Shown piece after piece: positions 34,500 through 44,318 of a stretch of 64,000 nucleotides of DNA (position 1 is the stretch's first letter; each line of letters opens with the position of its first letter). The translations under genes and the position numbers were made by a program. The notes under the pieces are model-generated. The model saw only the letters and a program-made list of their open reading frames with translations, searched no databases and had not been told where the DNA came from. The stretch comes from an uncultured Opitutia bacterium (GTDB lineage Bacteria > Verrucomicrobiota > Verrucomicrobiia > Opitutales > UBA953), in NCBI GenBank assembly GCA_945957395.1, contig CAMFKE010000002.1, positions 1 through 64,000 of the forward strand, written 5' to 3'.

Positions 34500-35768
34500 A
34501 TGCTCACACCTTACACCCGCCGCGAATTTCTCCGCACCGCCGGCAAGGGGCTCGGCCTCGTGGCCTTCGCGAGCGTCGCCCCGCGATTCCTCACCGACTC
34601 CGTGCTGGCGGGCGCGCCGGCGCCGCTCAAGGACATGCCGGTGATGGTCATCATCCAGCTCGCCGGAGGCAACGACGGGCTCAACACCCTCATTCCGTTC
34701 GAGGACGACAACTATCACCGACTGCGCCCCACGCTGGGCATCAAACAAGGCGCGCCCATGCACCGGCTCGCCGACAACCTCGCCTTTCACCCCGGCTGCG
34801 GCAAGCTCGCCGAGCTCTGGAAGAACGGGGGGCTGTCCATCATCCGCAATGTGGGCTACCCAAATCCGAACCGTTCGCACTTCCGCTCCACCGAAATCTG
34901 GGAGACCGCCACGGACGCGCATGTGAACGGCGACACGGGCTGGGTCGGCCGCTACTTCGACGCCGCCTGCGACGGACAGGGAAGCGACCCCGCCGGCGTC
35001 CACACCACGGGCATCCTGCCCCAGAGCTTTTTCTCCGCATCGCCGCACAACACCTTCGGCCTCACCGGCGACGCCGGACGCGGGGGCAAAAGACGACCGG
35101 GGGCGCAGCGCGGTCGCCTGCCCGACTCCGCGGAAATACTCGCGACGCTCAACGACGCGCCGCCGCCGCCGTCGCTTGCCGGCGACGACAACGCGGAATA
35201 CCTGAGGCACACGCTCATGGACGCGCTGGTCACCGAGTCGCGCGTGCAGGACATCCTTTCCAAGGACAAGCCGGAGGCCGAATACCCGCCGACCGCGCTG
35301 GGCCAGTCGCTCAGGCGCATCGCGGCGCTCATCGCCTCGAACCTGGAGACGCGGGTCTACTTCACCTCGCACGGCGGCTTCGACACGCACGCCAACCAGC
35401 TTGGCACGCACGCGCGGCTGCTCACCGAGCTGTCCGACGCCATGGCGGCGTTCCAACTCGACCTGGAGCGGCGCAAAATCGCCGGGCGCGTGCTGACCAT
35501 GACCTTCTCCGAATTCGGCCGGCGTCCGTCGGAAAACGGTAGCGCCGGCACGGACCACGGCACCGCCGCGCCGCTGTTCATCATGGGCTCCGGCCTGCGC
35601 AACAACCTGGTCGGGCAGGCGCCGGACCTGAACATCGAGAAGAACAAGGACATCACCTTCTCGACCGATTTCCGTCAGGTCTACGCCACGATCCTGCGCA
35701 AGCGTCTCGGCGTGGATCCCGCCGCCATCCTGCCGGGGCGCAAGTTCGGCGAACTCGACTTCCTCTGA
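34500..35768 (+). CDS. DUF1501 family protein with Tat-type signal
   Basis: The 422-aa protein begins with a twin-arginine signal (TRREFLRTAGKGLGLVAFASVAPRF), so it is probably exported folded. It belongs to the DUF1501 group, distantly related to the sulfatase/alkaline phosphatase fold: VMVIIQLAGGNDGLNTLIPF, RSHFRSTEIWETA, TMTFSEFGRRPSENGSAGTDHGTAAPLFIMG. It is the second gene of the DUF1800-DUF1501 pair. The activity is not known. Confidence 0.93.
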   Translation: MLTPYTRREFLRTAGKGLGLVAFASVAPRFLTDSVLAGAPAPLKDMPVMVIIQLAGGNDGLNTLIPFEDDNYHRLRPTLGIKQGAPMHRLADNLAFHPGCGKLAELWKNGGLSIIRNVGYPNPNRSHFRSTEIWETATDAHVNGDTGWVGRYFDAACDGQGSDPAGVHTTGILPQSFFSASPHNTFGLTGDAGRGGKRRPGAQRGRLPDSAEILATLNDAPPPPSLAGDDNAEYLRHTLMDALVTESRVQDILSKDKPEAEYPPTALGQSLRRIAALIASNLETRVYFTSHGGFDTHANQLGTHARLLTELSDAMAAFQLDLERRKIAGRVLTMTFSEFGRRPSENGSAGTDHGTAAPLFIMGSGLRNNLVGQAPDLNIEKNKDITFSTDFRQVYATILRKRLGVDPAAILPGRKFGELDFL

Positions 35769-35804
35769 GCCGGCGCGAACCGACCCGGAAGGGCGCGGGC
35801 GCGC

Positions 35805-37211
35805 TCAGAACTTGGGGAAGCCGCCGCCCGGGAAACCGCCGGGGCCGCCGAGGCCCTTGGGCATGCCGCCCTTGCGCGCCATGGCCTCGGCCTGGCGCAT
35901 GAGTTCGCGGCCCTTGCCGCCCTTCATGCCGCCCTTGAGCATGCGCATCATGTCGCGCATGCCGTTGAAATTCTTGAGCATCACATTGAGCTCGCTGACC
36001 GGCACGCCGGCGCCCTTGGCGATGCGGTGGCGTCGCGAGCCGTTGATGATGTCGGGCTTGCGGCGCTCGGCGGGGGTCATGGAGAGGATGAGCGCCTCGG
36101 TGCGCTTCATCTGCTTCTCCTCCTTGTCGCCGATGTTCAGGTTGTGACCGCCGGGCATCATCTTCATGAGCCCGCCGAGCGACCCGAGCTTCTTCATCTG
36201 GCGCATCTGCGCGAGCATGTCCTCCAGGTCGAAGTCCGCCTTCTTCATCTTTTCGGCGAGACGCTCGGCCTCCTTCTGATCGATGGCCTCCTGCGCCTTC
36301 TCGACGAGCGACACGACATCGCCCATGCCCAGGATGCGCTGGGCCATGCGGTCGGGGTGGAACACGTCGAAGTCGCCGGTCTTCTCGCCCAGGCCCATGA
36401 ACTTGATGGGCACGCCCGTGATGGCCTTCATGGAGAGCGCCGCGCCGCCGCGCGCGTCGCCGTCGAGCTTGGTGAGGATGATGCCGGTGAGGTTCACCGC
36501 CTCGTGGAAGTGCTTCGCGACATTCACGGCCTCCTGTCCCAGCGCGGCGTCGGCGACGAGCAGCACCTCGTCGGGCTGCACGATGTCGCGCAGTCGCTTG
36601 ATCTCGGCGATGAGGTCGTTGTCGATCTGCAGGCGGCCGGCGGTGTCGAAGACGACGAGGTCGGCGTGATGCTGCTGCGCGAACCTGAGGCCGGCCTCGC
36701 CGATGGCGGGCACGTCGCGAGAGGCGCGGTCGGCGTGGAAGAGGGCGCCCTCGGCCTTGGCGAGGATCTCGAGCTGGTCGATGGCGGCGGGGCGGTAGAT
36801 GTCGCAGGCCACGAGGCAGGGCGTGCGCACGCCCTCCTTCTTCGCCATGAACTTGGCGAGCTTGGCGGCGGAGGTGGTCTTGCCGGAGCCGTGCAGGCCC
36901 ACGAGCATCACGCGCAACGGGCGCTTGGGGCTGAGCCCGACGCGGCCCTCGCCGAGGAGTTTCACCAGTTCGTCGTGGATGATTTTCACGGCCTGCTGGC
37001 CGGGCTCGACCGACGCGAGGACCGCCTTGCCCACGCACTCCGCCTTCACCTTCTCGACAAACTCGCGCGCCACGCGGAAATGCACATCGGCGGAAAGCAG
37101 CGCGGTGCGCACCTCGGCGAGCGACTCGGCGATATTGTCCTCGGTGATCTTGTCCACGCCGCGCAGCTTGCGCAGGGCGTTGGACATGCGGTCGGTAAGG
37201 GACTCGAACAT
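35805..37211 (-). CDS. ffh: Signal recognition particle protein Ffh
   Basis: Ffh binds 4.5S RNA and signal peptides and targets nascent membrane proteins through FtsY. The 468-aa protein has the N domain (1-90, starting [18 protein letters not shown]), the GTPase G domain with P-loop [22 protein letters not shown] and [13 protein letters not shown], and the methionine-rich M domain (about 300-430) with [17 protein letters not shown]. The tail is Gly/Pro-rich ([14 protein letters not shown]), as in many Ffh proteins. I chose the start at 37211. It faces the DUF1501 gene. Confidence 0.97.
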   Translation of the reverse strand: MFESLTDRMSNALRKLRGVDKITEDNIAESLAEVRTALLSADVHFRVAREFVEKVKAECVGKAVLASVEPGQQAVKIIHDELVKLLGEGRVGLSPKRPLRVMLVGLHGSGKTTSAAKLAKFMAKKEGVRTPCLVACDIYRPAAIDQLEILAKAEGALFHADRASRDVPAIGEAGLRFAQQHHADLVVFDTAGRLQIDNDLIAEIKRLRDIVQPDEVLLVADAALGQEAVNVAKHFHEAVNLTGIILTKLDGDARGGAALSMKAITGVPIKFMGLGEKTGDFDVFHPDRMAQRILGMGDVVSLVEKAQEAIDQKEAERLAEKMKKADFDLEDMLAQMRQMKKLGSLGGLMKMMPGGHNLNIGDKEEKQMKRTEALILSMTPAERRKPDIINGSRRHRIAKGAGVPVSELNVMLKNFNGMRDMMRMLKGGMKGGKGRELMRQAEAMARKGGMPKGLGGPGGFPGGGFPKF

Positions 37212-37249
37212 GGGCGCGAAGTAAGCGCGCGCCCGCCGACGCCGGGAAG

Positions 37250-37290
37250 CGAAAAAAGAAAACCCGGCAGGCGTGAAGCCGGCCGGGCCG
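37250..37290 (-). terminator. Rho-independent terminator of the 102-aa gene
   Basis: On the minus strand, CCCGGCCGGC pairs with GCCTGCCGGG (37278-37287 and 37263-37272, one mismatch), followed by TTTTCTTTTTT. Confidence 0.8.
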
Positions 37291-37309
37291 TCGCGGAGCA
37301 GAGCCGAAA

Positions 37310-37618
37310 CTATCGGGTGGGAGCGGTCGTGGCGCCGGGGGCGGGAGCCTTGGACTTGCCCTTCTGGTAGGTGCCTTCGTCGTTCACCTCGGTGGCACCC
37401 TCCAGGCAGCCGCTGTTCTGATTCATGACATACAGGGCGCCGATGATCACGGCCGGCACGGCGATGGCGACCACGCCGACTTTGCGAATCAGGGCGATGG
37501 TGAAGACCAGCAGGAGCACGCCGCCCACGATGGCCACGAGAGCCTTGGTGCGCGGTTCCCATTGGCTGAACCCCTTCAGTTCCAGCGCCAGATAAAGGTC
37601 GATAAGGGCGAGCGGCAT
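37310..37618 (-). CDS. Small membrane protein of unknown function
   Basis: The 102-aa protein has two hydrophobic segments (about 26-43 and 47-66) and a polar C-terminal tail ending in Ala/Pro/Thr. I recognise no family. It is divergent from the MBL-fold gene and has its own terminator just upstream of ffh. The start at 37618 gives [16 protein letters not shown]. Confidence 0.65.
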   Translation of the reverse strand: MPLALIDLYLALELKGFSQWEPRTKALVAIVGGVLLLVFTIALIRKVGVVAIAVPAVIIGALYVMNQNSGCLEGATEVNDEGTYQKGKSKAPAPGATTAPTR

Positions 37619-37718
37619 AGTGGTCCGAACGCTAGCCCGCCCCCCTCGCCAGGCAAGCGCATTCCCGGCGGATGAGTCCGGACAACGCGGTAAAAACGCC
37701 CTCACTCAAGCCGTCCCC

Positions 37719-38501
37719 ATGGAATTGATCTTTCTCGGCTGCGGCACCTCCCAAGGCGTGCCGCTCATCGCCCACCCCAACGAGGGCCTGGACCTCTCCG
37801 ACCGGCGCAACCACCGCACGCGCTCGAGCGTGCATGTCGTGCTGGACGGCCTGCATGTGCAGGTGGACTGCGGGCCGGAGTTCCGCCTGCAATGCCTGTG
37901 GAACGACATCCGGCACATCGACCTGGTGCTGCTCACGCACGGACACGCCGACCACATGATGGGCTTCGACGACCTGCGCCGCTTCTGCGAGATGCGCGGC
38001 GGGCACGCCATGCCCGTCTACACCACCGACGAGGGCGAACAGCGCCTGCGCACCTGCTTCCCCTACGCCATCACGGAAAAGGCCATCAGCGGAGGCTATG
38101 TCGCGCTGCGCCCCCTGCGCATGCCCCCGGTGCTGGAGCTGCCCAACGGCTGCCGCATCCGCTCCGCCCTGCTTCCCCACGGCTCCATCAGCTCCCTCGG
38201 GCTGGTCTTCGAGGAGAAATCCTCCGGCAAGAAGCTCGCCTACTTCAACGACTGCCACCGCGTCACCGACGAGGCTCTCGAAATGGGCATGCACGCCGAT
38301 GTGGCGGTGCTCGACGGGCTGCGGCCGCTGCCGCACCCCACGCACATGACCATCGACGCCGCCTGCGAGGCGGCGCTGGCGATGCGCGCGCGCCGGGCCT
38401 TCATCACGCACATGACCCAGCTCGTGGACTACGCCACCTGGAAGAAAAAGCTGCCCGCACCGGTCGAGCCGGCGTACGACGGCCTGCGCGTCACGCTCTG
38501 A
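37719..38501 (+). CDS. MBL-fold metallo-hydrolase (PhnP-like)
   Basis: The 260-aa protein is a metallo-beta-lactamase-fold hydrolase. It starts MELIFLGCGTSQGVPL, typical of the PhnP-like phosphodiesterase branch, and carries the metal site H74-x-H76-x-D78-H79 in LLTHGHADHMMGFDDL, with further ligands in LPHGSISSLG and YFNDCHRV. PhnP cleaves cyclic phosphate in phosphonate use, but no phn gene is nearby, so the substrate is open. The 3' end overlaps the convergent trpD by 11 bp. Confidence 0.9.
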   Translation: MELIFLGCGTSQGVPLIAHPNEGLDLSDRRNHRTRSSVHVVLDGLHVQVDCGPEFRLQCLWNDIRHIDLVLLTHGHADHMMGFDDLRRFCEMRGGHAMPVYTTDEGEQRLRTCFPYAITEKAISGGYVALRPLRMPPVLELPNGCRIRSALLPHGSISSLGLVFEEKSSGKKLAYFNDCHRVTDEALEMGMHADVAVLDGLRPLPHPTHMTIDAACEAALAMRARRAFITHMTQLVDYATWKKKLPAPVEPAYDGLRVTL

Positions 38502-39573
38502 CGCCCGCCGCGGCACCGCCTTGTGTATAAAAACTCCGGATACGCACGAGCAGCGACGACAGGGCGCCGGACCGGAGCGCCTCGCGCGCCAGCACCACGC
38601 CCTCGCGCACGCCCGGAGCTCGACCGGCCACCCACAGCGCGACACCGGCGTTGAACAGCACGGAGTCGGTCAGTCCGGCCGGAGCGCGACCCGCCAGGAG
38701 GGCGTCGAGCAAAGCCAGGTTCTCCTGCGAATCGCCGCCGGCCAGGTCGGCGAAGGGCGCGGGGCGCAGGCCGAAGTCCTCGGCGCTCCAGACGCCGTCG
38801 ACCTCGCGCAGTTCGCCCACGCCTTTGACCCGGCAGGGGCCGCAAACGCTGAACTCGTCGAGCGCCACGCCGCCCGGAGCGGTGCCGTGCACGACCAGGG
38901 CGCGACGCAGGCCCAGACGCTCGAGCGTCTCGGCCATGGGGGCGACCCAACGCTCGGCGAAGACCCCCAGGAGAAGGTGCGCGGGCCGGCCGGGGTTGAT
39001 GAGCGGCCCGAGCAGGTTGAACACCGACTTGCGCCCCTCCGCGGCGAGCGCCTTGCGAGCCGGCCCCACGGACTTGAACGCCGGGTGGAATTCGGGGGCG
39101 AAGAAGAAGGTGAAGCCGTTCTCGGCCAGGGCGCGCGCGTGCGTGGCGTCGTCGGCGTGCAGGTTCACCCCGAGCCGCTCCAGGAAATCGGCGCTGCCGG
39201 ACTTCGAGGACACCGAGCGCCCGCCGTGCTTCATCACCGGCACCCCGCAGCCGGCGACGAGCAAGGCCGTGCCGGTGGAGATGTTGAAGGTGTTGGCGTT
39301 GTCCCCCCCGGTGCCGACGATGTCGATGGCCGCATCGGCGTAGGCGGACACGGGCGGACGCCTTGAAAGCTCGCGGAAAACGCCGGCGAACTCCGCGACC
39401 TCCGCGGCCGCCTCGCCCTTCTCGTTGAGCGCGCGCAGGAAATCCATGCGCGCCTCGTCGGCCACGCCGGGTTCGGCCAGCCGGCGGGCCGCGTCGGCCG
39501 CCTCGCCCGGAGCCAGGGCGGATCGGGCGCGAAGCTTGGCGGTGAGCGGGGCGAGCACAGGGTCGGCGGACAT
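38491..39573 (-). CDS. trpD: Anthranilate phosphoribosyltransferase
   Basis: TrpD transfers the phosphoribosyl group to anthranilate in tryptophan synthesis. The 360-aa protein has the N-terminal helical domain and the PRPP/Mg site DIVGTGGDNANTFNISTGTALLVAG, followed by KHGGRSVSSKSGSADFLERLG, NLLGPLINPGRPAHLLLGV and the DEFSVCGPC stretch. I placed the start at 39573 (MSADPVLAPLTAKL). The trpG-like gene lies 36 kb away, so the tryptophan genes are not in one operon here. Confidence 0.95.
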   Translation of the reverse strand: MSADPVLAPLTAKLRARSALAPGEAADAARRLAEPGVADEARMDFLRALNEKGEAAAEVAEFAGVFRELSRRPPVSAYADAAIDIVGTGGDNANTFNISTGTALLVAGCGVPVMKHGGRSVSSKSGSADFLERLGVNLHADDATHARALAENGFTFFFAPEFHPAFKSVGPARKALAAEGRKSVFNLLGPLINPGRPAHLLLGVFAERWVAPMAETLERLGLRRALVVHGTAPGGVALDEFSVCGPCRVKGVGELREVDGVWSAEDFGLRPAPFADLAGGDSQENLALLDALLAGRAPAGLTDSVLFNAGVALWVAGRAPGVREGVVLAREALRSGALSSLLVRIRSFYTQGGAAAGVRA

Positions 39574-39680
39574 GATGCCGCTCACGAAAGCCGAGGGATT
39601 CCGGCCCGCAAGGGGAAACCCGGTTTTCGGTTTGCACACCCGGCCCGATGCGACACCGTTCCGGCCCCCTTTGACCATCC

Positions 39681-40382
39681 ATGAGTTCCTCCGACAACAA
39701 CGGCAACGCATCCGGCTCCCCCGACGGCAACTCGGGCGACGCCCGCGGCGAGCTGCGTTGGAACGAGCAGGAATGGCTGCGTTTCCTGCGTCGTAACCAC
39801 GGCGACCAGCTCAAGTACCTTTCCCTCCACCACCGCTTCCGCGACACGCCCGAGCGGCTCGACCACTGCGCGCGCCGCATGGGGTGGGACACCGGCGAAT
39901 GGGTGCCGGCCGACGACAACGCCGACATCGTGCCGGAGGCGGCCGACGAGCCGCCGCCGCCCACCGCGCCCTACTGCATCCACAACCACCCGGTCTTCAT
40001 CGTCACGCGCGCCCTGTGCGGACACCTGGTGCGCGCCTGGCACTTCTACTGCGACAAGCCCGGCAACGGCGTGGGCCCCACCCTGGCCATCGCCTTCGGC
40101 GACGCCGTGCGCGACACCGAGCACCACATGGTCATGGCCGTCAACGGCATGGACACGCGCGACTGGGCCCTGGGCCTCGCGCAGATGAAGCTCGCGCATG
40201 TCTCGCTCAACAACGCCTTCGGCTCGCTCGAACGACTGCCCGACAGCATGTCGCCCCTGCGAGAGCCCTTCCTGACCGAGGCGCGCCTGTGCCTGCACGA
40301 CCTGCGCGAGCTCACCCTGCGCGTGATGAACGACTGCCGTTTCGAGCTCGACCCTCCCGCCCCCGAGGAGGAGCAGGACTGA
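39681..40382 (+). CDS. Hypothetical protein
   Basis: The 233-aa soluble protein has a disordered Ser/Gly/Asn-rich start (1-25) and an acidic tail (PAPEEEQD). The central part (about 95-215) is rich in His and aromatic residues, for example CIHNHPVFIVTRALCGHLVRAWHFYCDKPG and DTEHHMVMAVNGMDTRDW, and looks like a helical bundle; metal binding is possible but not shown. I recognise no family. It is divergent from trpD and followed by a bidirectional terminator. Confidence 0.72.
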   Translation: MSSSDNNGNASGSPDGNSGDARGELRWNEQEWLRFLRRNHGDQLKYLSLHHRFRDTPERLDHCARRMGWDTGEWVPADDNADIVPEAADEPPPPTAPYCIHNHPVFIVTRALCGHLVRAWHFYCDKPGNGVGPTLAIAFGDAVRDTEHHMVMAVNGMDTRDWALGLAQMKLAHVSLNNAFGSLERLPDSMSPLREPFLTEARLCLHDLRELTLRVMNDCRFELDPPAPEEEQD

Positions 40383-40403
40383 TCCGGCCGTCGCGTCCGG
40401 TTT

Positions 40404-40448
40404 GAAAAAGCGAGGCCCGCCGGGGATTTCCGGCGGGCCCCGTTTTTA
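40404..40448. terminator. Bidirectional terminator
   Basis: GGCCCGCCGG (40414-40423) pairs with CCGGCGGGCC (40430-40439), with AAAAAG before and TTTTT after. It separates the 233-aa gene from the convergent CDF transporter gene. Confidence 0.88.
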
Positions 40449-40468
40449 TCCGAAGATCGGATACGCGG

Positions 40469-41416
40469 TCAGTCGTTCACGCCGCTGACACCCACGCGCT
40501 TGCCCAGGTGGTGAGGCGAGTCCGGTTCGACATGGATGAGCGCCTCGAGCACCTCCGGATGGCGCGAGAGCAGCTCGGCCTTCACCTTCGTGGCGATCTC
40601 ATGCCCGGCCTCCACGCTGATGTCGCCGGAGACCTGCAGGTGGAAATCGACCTCGATCATGTCGCCCACGCGACGCGCGCGGAAGGCGTGAAAGCCCCTC
40701 ACGCCGGCGACCGGCAGGATGTGCTCGGAAAGGTCGCGCATCACGATGCCCGCCGGAGCGGTGTCCGTGAGGTCCACAAAGCTCTGATAACACAGTTTCA
40801 CGGCCTCCAGCCCGAGCCAGCCGGCGAGCAGCAGACCGGCCACCGAGTCGGCCGCCGCCCACTCGGGGCCGCCATAGCGCACCGCCAGCAGCGCGATGAG
40901 CGCGAGCAGCGAGGCGATGGCGTCGGTGCGGTGGTCCATGGCGTTGGCCATGAGCAGGCCCGACTTCAGCCGGCGCGCCTGACGGATGGCGAAACGATAG
41001 AAGCCCTCCTTGATCACGAGCGCGGCCGCGGCCACGCCGATGGCGCCCCATCCCGCCTCCACGCCGGGCGCCTCGCCCCACTGCAGCAGCCGCTCCACCG
41101 AGTGGCGGCCGAGCCCCAGGCAGAACATCAGCACGGACATCGAGATGCCCAGCGTGATGATCGTGACGAAACGATGGTGCCCGTACGGGTGGTTCTCGTC
41201 GCTGGGCTTGGCCGCCAGCTTCAGCCCGAAAAACGCCGCGATGTCCGACCCCAGGTCCACGATGCTGTGGATACCGTCGGCGATGAGCGCCTGGGAGTTG
41301 GAAATCCAGCCCGCCGTGCACTTGGCGACAATCAGCAGGAGGTTCACGACGATGCTGCCCAGCGTGACGGTCACGCCCTCCCGGGTGCGCAAGGCGTTGT
41401 TGGTTGGCGTATCCAT
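40469..41416 (-). CDS. Cation diffusion facilitator family transporter
   Basis: The 315-aa protein exports divalent metal ions (Zn, Fe, Mn or Co) from the cytoplasm in exchange for protons. It has six membrane segments; TM2 holds [12 protein letters not shown] with the metal-binding Asp pair, TM5 holds HRTDAIAS with His and Asp. [13 protein letters not shown] is the loop typical of CDF proteins. The C-terminal cytoplasmic domain (about 215-310) has the ferredoxin-like fold with [23 protein letters not shown]. The metal specificity cannot be read with certainty. Confidence 0.93.
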   Translation of the reverse strand: MDTPTNNALRTREGVTVTLGSIVVNLLLIVAKCTAGWISNSQALIADGIHSIVDLGSDIAAFFGLKLAAKPSDENHPYGHHRFVTIITLGISMSVLMFCLGLGRHSVERLLQWGEAPGVEAGWGAIGVAAAALVIKEGFYRFAIRQARRLKSGLLMANAMDHRTDAIASLLALIALLAVRYGGPEWAAADSVAGLLLAGWLGLEAVKLCYQSFVDLTDTAPAGIVMRDLSEHILPVAGVRGFHAFRARRVGDMIEVDFHLQVSGDISVEAGHEIATKVKAELLSRHPEVLEALIHVEPDSPHHLGKRVGVSGVND

Positions 41417-41541
41417 AAGCGTAAGGGCGCGACATCACAACGCGCCGCCGCCTCGCATCAACCGAGAAAAACCCGGTCGTCGCCCGAAGCGGGTCCGAAA
41501 CTTCGACGCGCGCCGCATTAGAACTTTCCCCCGGATGACCG

Positions 41542-41991
41542 ATGCCTATTTCCAAGCCCCTCATGCTTTCCACTTCGGTCGACATCCGCGTCCGCTACGC
41601 CGAAACCGACGCCATGGGCGTGGTGTACCACGCCAACTACCTGACCTGGTTCGAGATCGCGCGCATCGCGCTGCTCGACAAGGCCGGGTTGTCCTATCGC
41701 GAGCTCGACGACCAGGGCTTCCTGCTCCCGGTGCTCGAGGCGAACCTCAAGTACATCGCCCCGGCCCGCTTCGACGATGTGGTGAGCGTGACGGCCACGA
41801 TGAACGAACTGCCCCGCGTGCGCATCCGCATCGACTACGAGATCGTCTGCGCCGGCAAGGTCATCAACCGCGGCCACACCCTGCACGCCTTCATGGACCG
41901 CCAGGCCCGCGCCATCAAACCGCCTCCCGTCGTGACCGAGCGCCTCGCCGCCGCCTTCGCGCAGTGGGAGCGCACCAACCTGGGCGAGTGA
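41542..41991 (+). CDS. Acyl-CoA thioesterase, YbgC/4-hydroxybenzoyl-CoA type
   Basis: The 149-aa hot-dog protein shows [36 protein letters not shown], with the catalytic Asp in the [10 protein letters not shown] motif of YbgC-like thioesterases. YbgC often acts with the Tol-Pal system, but no tol gene is here. Start at 41542; an internal ATG at 41563 would give a shorter form. apt follows 38 bp downstream, likely in one operon. Confidence 0.92.
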   Translation: MPISKPLMLSTSVDIRVRYAETDAMGVVYHANYLTWFEIARIALLDKAGLSYRELDDQGFLLPVLEANLKYIAPARFDDVVSVTATMNELPRVRIRIDYEIVCAGKVINRGHTLHAFMDRQARAIKPPPVVTERLAAAFAQWERTNLGE

Positions 41992-42029
41992 GGGAAACCC
42001 GCGCGCCGCAACACCCGAGACACTTCGTC

Positions 42030-42593
42030 ATGCCCATCGCCGACCTGCTTCATTCCTCCGCCGAGGAATACCTCAAAAGCCACATCCGCACCGTGCCCGA
42101 CTGGCCCAAGCCCGGCATCCAGTTCCGCGACATCACGCCGCTTCTGGGCACGCCCAAGACGCTGCGCGTGCTCATCGACCTGTTCGTGCACCGCTACATG
42201 GACGCCGACCTCAAGTATGTCGCCGGGCTCGACGCGCGCGGCTTCATCCTGGGCTCCATCGTCGCCTACGAGCTCAACCTCGGCTTCATCCCCATCCGCA
42301 AGAAGGGCAAGCTGCCCTTCTCCACCGTGCAGGCCCACTACGAGCTCGAGTACGGCAGCGCCACGGTCGAGATCCACACCGACGCCTGCCGCCGGGGAGA
42401 CCGCGTGGTGATCATCGACGACCTCATCGCCACCGGCGGCACCATGCTCGCCGGCAGACGCCTCCTGGAGGAGCTGGGCGCCACGGTCGTGGAAGGCGCG
42501 GCCATCGTCGACCTGCCCGACCTGGGCGGTTCGCGCCGGATACGCGAAGCCGGCCTCCCGCTCTACACCCTGTGCGACTTCAGCGGCCACTAA
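42030..42593 (+). CDS. apt: Adenine phosphoribosyltransferase
   Basis: Apt salvages adenine to AMP using PRPP. The 187-aa protein has the typical N-terminus ([26 protein letters not shown]), [31 protein letters not shown], and the PRPP loop [17 protein letters not shown]. The ATG at 42030 gives the usual length. It follows the thioesterase gene by 38 bp; a terminator follows. Confidence 0.96.
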   Translation: MPIADLLHSSAEEYLKSHIRTVPDWPKPGIQFRDITPLLGTPKTLRVLIDLFVHRYMDADLKYVAGLDARGFILGSIVAYELNLGFIPIRKKGKLPFSTVQAHYELEYGSATVEIHTDACRRGDRVVIIDDLIATGGTMLAGRRLLEELGATVVEGAAIVDLPDLGGSRRIREAGLPLYTLCDFSGH

Positions 42594-42645
42594 GCCGCCG
42601 CCCCATCCTCGAAAAAACACGCCCGCGGCCCCCGCGGTGCGCCAC

Positions 42646-42673
42646 GCGCCGGCCTCCTCGCCGGCGCTTTTTT
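42646..42673 (+). terminator. Rho-independent terminator of apt
   Basis: GCGCCGGC (42646-42653) pairs with GCCGGCGC (42660-42667), followed by six T residues. Confidence 0.9.
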
Positions 42674-42743
42674 CGTGCCCGCGCAGGAGGCGTGCAACTT
42701 TGCGACACGACTCGCGTTGTACCTGACGAATCCACCCCACCCC

Positions 42744-43541
42744 ATGATTACCGCACGCCTCCTGTTGAAGTCCTGCCTTGTCGCCGCCCTCACCCTCGCC
42801 GTGTCCGCCGAACTTTCCGCCCGGGGTGCGCACGGCGGCGGCCGCCCCTCCGGCGCCGGCCGGGATGGCGCTCGAAACTCCGGCGAGCGCGCCGGCGCCG
42901 AACGGCGGGAAAAGGCCGGCGAGGCTCGCGAAAAGGCCCGCCGAAATCGTGAGGACGCCCGCGAACGCGAGGCCTCCGGCAGCGTCGAATCCTCGACCGG
43001 GAAATCCGCCACTTGGAATAGCCGCACCGAGCGCGAACCCGGCAAGACCGACAGGACGACCACCTGGACCGGCTCCGACGGCAAGACCGGCACGCACACC
43101 TCGACCAACACCTACGACAAATCCACGGGAACCGGCACGCACACCGGCACCACCACCCTGCCCGACGGTCGCACCGTGTCCTCCCAAGGCACCTTCACCA
43201 AAACCGACACCGGCGCCACCTACTCGGGCACCCGCACCGGTCCCTCCGGCAACACGCAGACCGTCAACGGCACGATGACCAAAACCGACACCGGAGCGAC
43301 CGTCTCGCGCACCGTCACCGGCGAAAACGGCCGCACGACGACCGCCGAAAAAACCATCACCAAGACCGACACCGGCCGCACCTCAAACACGATCGTCACC
43401 GGCCCCGACGGCGCCAGCGCCACCGCCCAATCGACCGTCACGCGCGACGGCGCCACGCTCACCCGCACCACCGACATCACCCGCCCCGACGGCACCGGCG
43501 TCACGCGCACATCCACAGGTACGGTGACCTCGTCGAAGTGA
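42744..43541 (+). CDS. Exported Thr/Gly-rich repeat protein
   Basis: The 265-aa protein has a signal peptide (about 1-28), then a charged, helix-prone Arg/Glu/Gly-rich stretch (30-90), and then imperfect repeats of about 28-30 residues to the C-terminus. The repeat core is TKTDTGxT...TxTGPxGxT, seen at about 150-180, 180-208 and 208-238. Such Thr/Asp/Gly repeats suggest a stalk-like or beta-structured surface protein. I recognise no family. It is a single gene between two terminators. Confidence 0.8.
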   Translation: MITARLLLKSCLVAALTLAVSAELSARGAHGGGRPSGAGRDGARNSGERAGAERREKAGEAREKARRNREDAREREASGSVESSTGKSATWNSRTEREPGKTDRTTTWTGSDGKTGTHTSTNTYDKSTGTGTHTGTTTLPDGRTVSSQGTFTKTDTGATYSGTRTGPSGNTQTVNGTMTKTDTGATVSRTVTGENGRTTTAEKTITKTDTGRTSNTIVTGPDGASATAQSTVTRDGATLTRTTDITRPDGTGVTRTSTGTVTSSK

Positions 43542-43564
43542 CGCAGCCCGCGCGCCCGGCAGTC

Positions 43565-43605
43565 AGGCCCCGCCGCCGCACCCTCGCGGCGCCGGGGCCT
43601 TTTTT
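43565..43605 (+). terminator. Rho-independent terminator of the repeat-protein gene
   Basis: AGGCCCCG-type left arm (43565-43572) pairs with CGGGGCCT (about 43592-43599), followed by a T-run. Confidence 0.82.
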
Positions 43606-43653
43606 ATGCGAAGCCGAAAAAGGCCGACGCCGGTTCCTCTTCAATCTTCCCCT

Positions 43654-44079
43654 TTATTCGCCCACAAGCGCCGCGGCGGCGGCGTGCAGGCGCAGTTCCT
43701 CCGGTGTCTCGGGCGAGACGGTCACGCCGTGCGCGAGGGATGCGCCGGAGGCGTCCACATGCACGAATGTCATGGTGGACTCGATGGTCGGCTCGGTGTC
43801 GTCGTCGCGGCGAGCCTCGACGCGCGCGACGAGCCGGCTGCGCCCGGCGAGCACGATGCGAGCGCTCAGGCGAAGCAGGCGCCCCTTGGCCACGGGCCGG
43901 TGGAAGTCCATGCCGTGAACTTTCTTGCAGACGATGCGGGCGGGGTCGGTCATCGCGGCGGCGGCGATGAACCCGGCCTCGATCATCCACTCCGACGCGC
44001 GCCCGGCGAACAGCGTGCCGTGGTGGTTGAGGTCCTCGCCCTTCACCAACCGGAGCGTCTCAAAACTGCGTAGTGACAT
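43654..44079 (-). CDS. Acyl-CoA thioesterase (hot-dog fold)
   Basis: The 141-aa protein belongs to the YciA/BFIT-like acyl-CoA hydrolases: MSLRSFETLRLVKGEDLNHHGTLFAGRASEWMIEAGFIAAA, with NHHGTLFAG as the catalytic stretch, and VCKKVHGMDFHRPVAKG. It hydrolyses acyl-CoA to the free acid and CoA in the cytosol. The start at 44079 is preferred to one 12 codons upstream. It converges on the repeat-protein gene. Confidence 0.85.
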   Translation of the reverse strand: MSLRSFETLRLVKGEDLNHHGTLFAGRASEWMIEAGFIAAAAMTDPARIVCKKVHGMDFHRPVAKGRLLRLSARIVLAGRSRLVARVEARRDDDTEPTIESTMTFVHVDASGASLAHGVTVSPETPEELRLHAAAAALVGE

Positions 44080-44130
44080 ACGCGCGAGTGCGCCCGATAT
44101 CGCCCCCGGGCGCAAGCATGCGCAGCTTCG

Positions 44131-44164
44131 GGAAAACCACGGGGAGCACGGAGGTCACGGGAAG
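44131..44164. repeat. CCGTG-type short repeat
   Basis: Units of about 8-10 nt with CACGG (CCACGGGGAG, CACGGAGGT, CACGGGAAG) lie in line. The sequence is the inverse of the one at 25824-25850 with few changes. Confidence 0.5.
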
Positions 44165-44223
44165 ATAAACCGGCCCGACACCGAGCCGACAGGGCCCGCC
44201 GGGCGACCGGGCGTCCACGATTT

Positions 44224-44318
44224 CTCACGCCAAGACGCCAATGCGCCAAGAAGAACGAACAACCGCCGGGCGCGCATAATCCCACTGCCACTTTGGCGAC
44301 TTGGCGTCTTGGCGTGAG
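44224..44318. repeat. 8-nt-period inverted repeat, copy A
   Basis: The left arm (44224-44253) is CTC followed by ACGCCAAG, ACGCCAAT, GCGCCAAG. The right arm (44291-44318) is its near-perfect reverse complement with CTTGGCGT units. The arms can form a stem of about 28 bp. The right arm recurs exactly in copy C. Confidence 0.9.
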
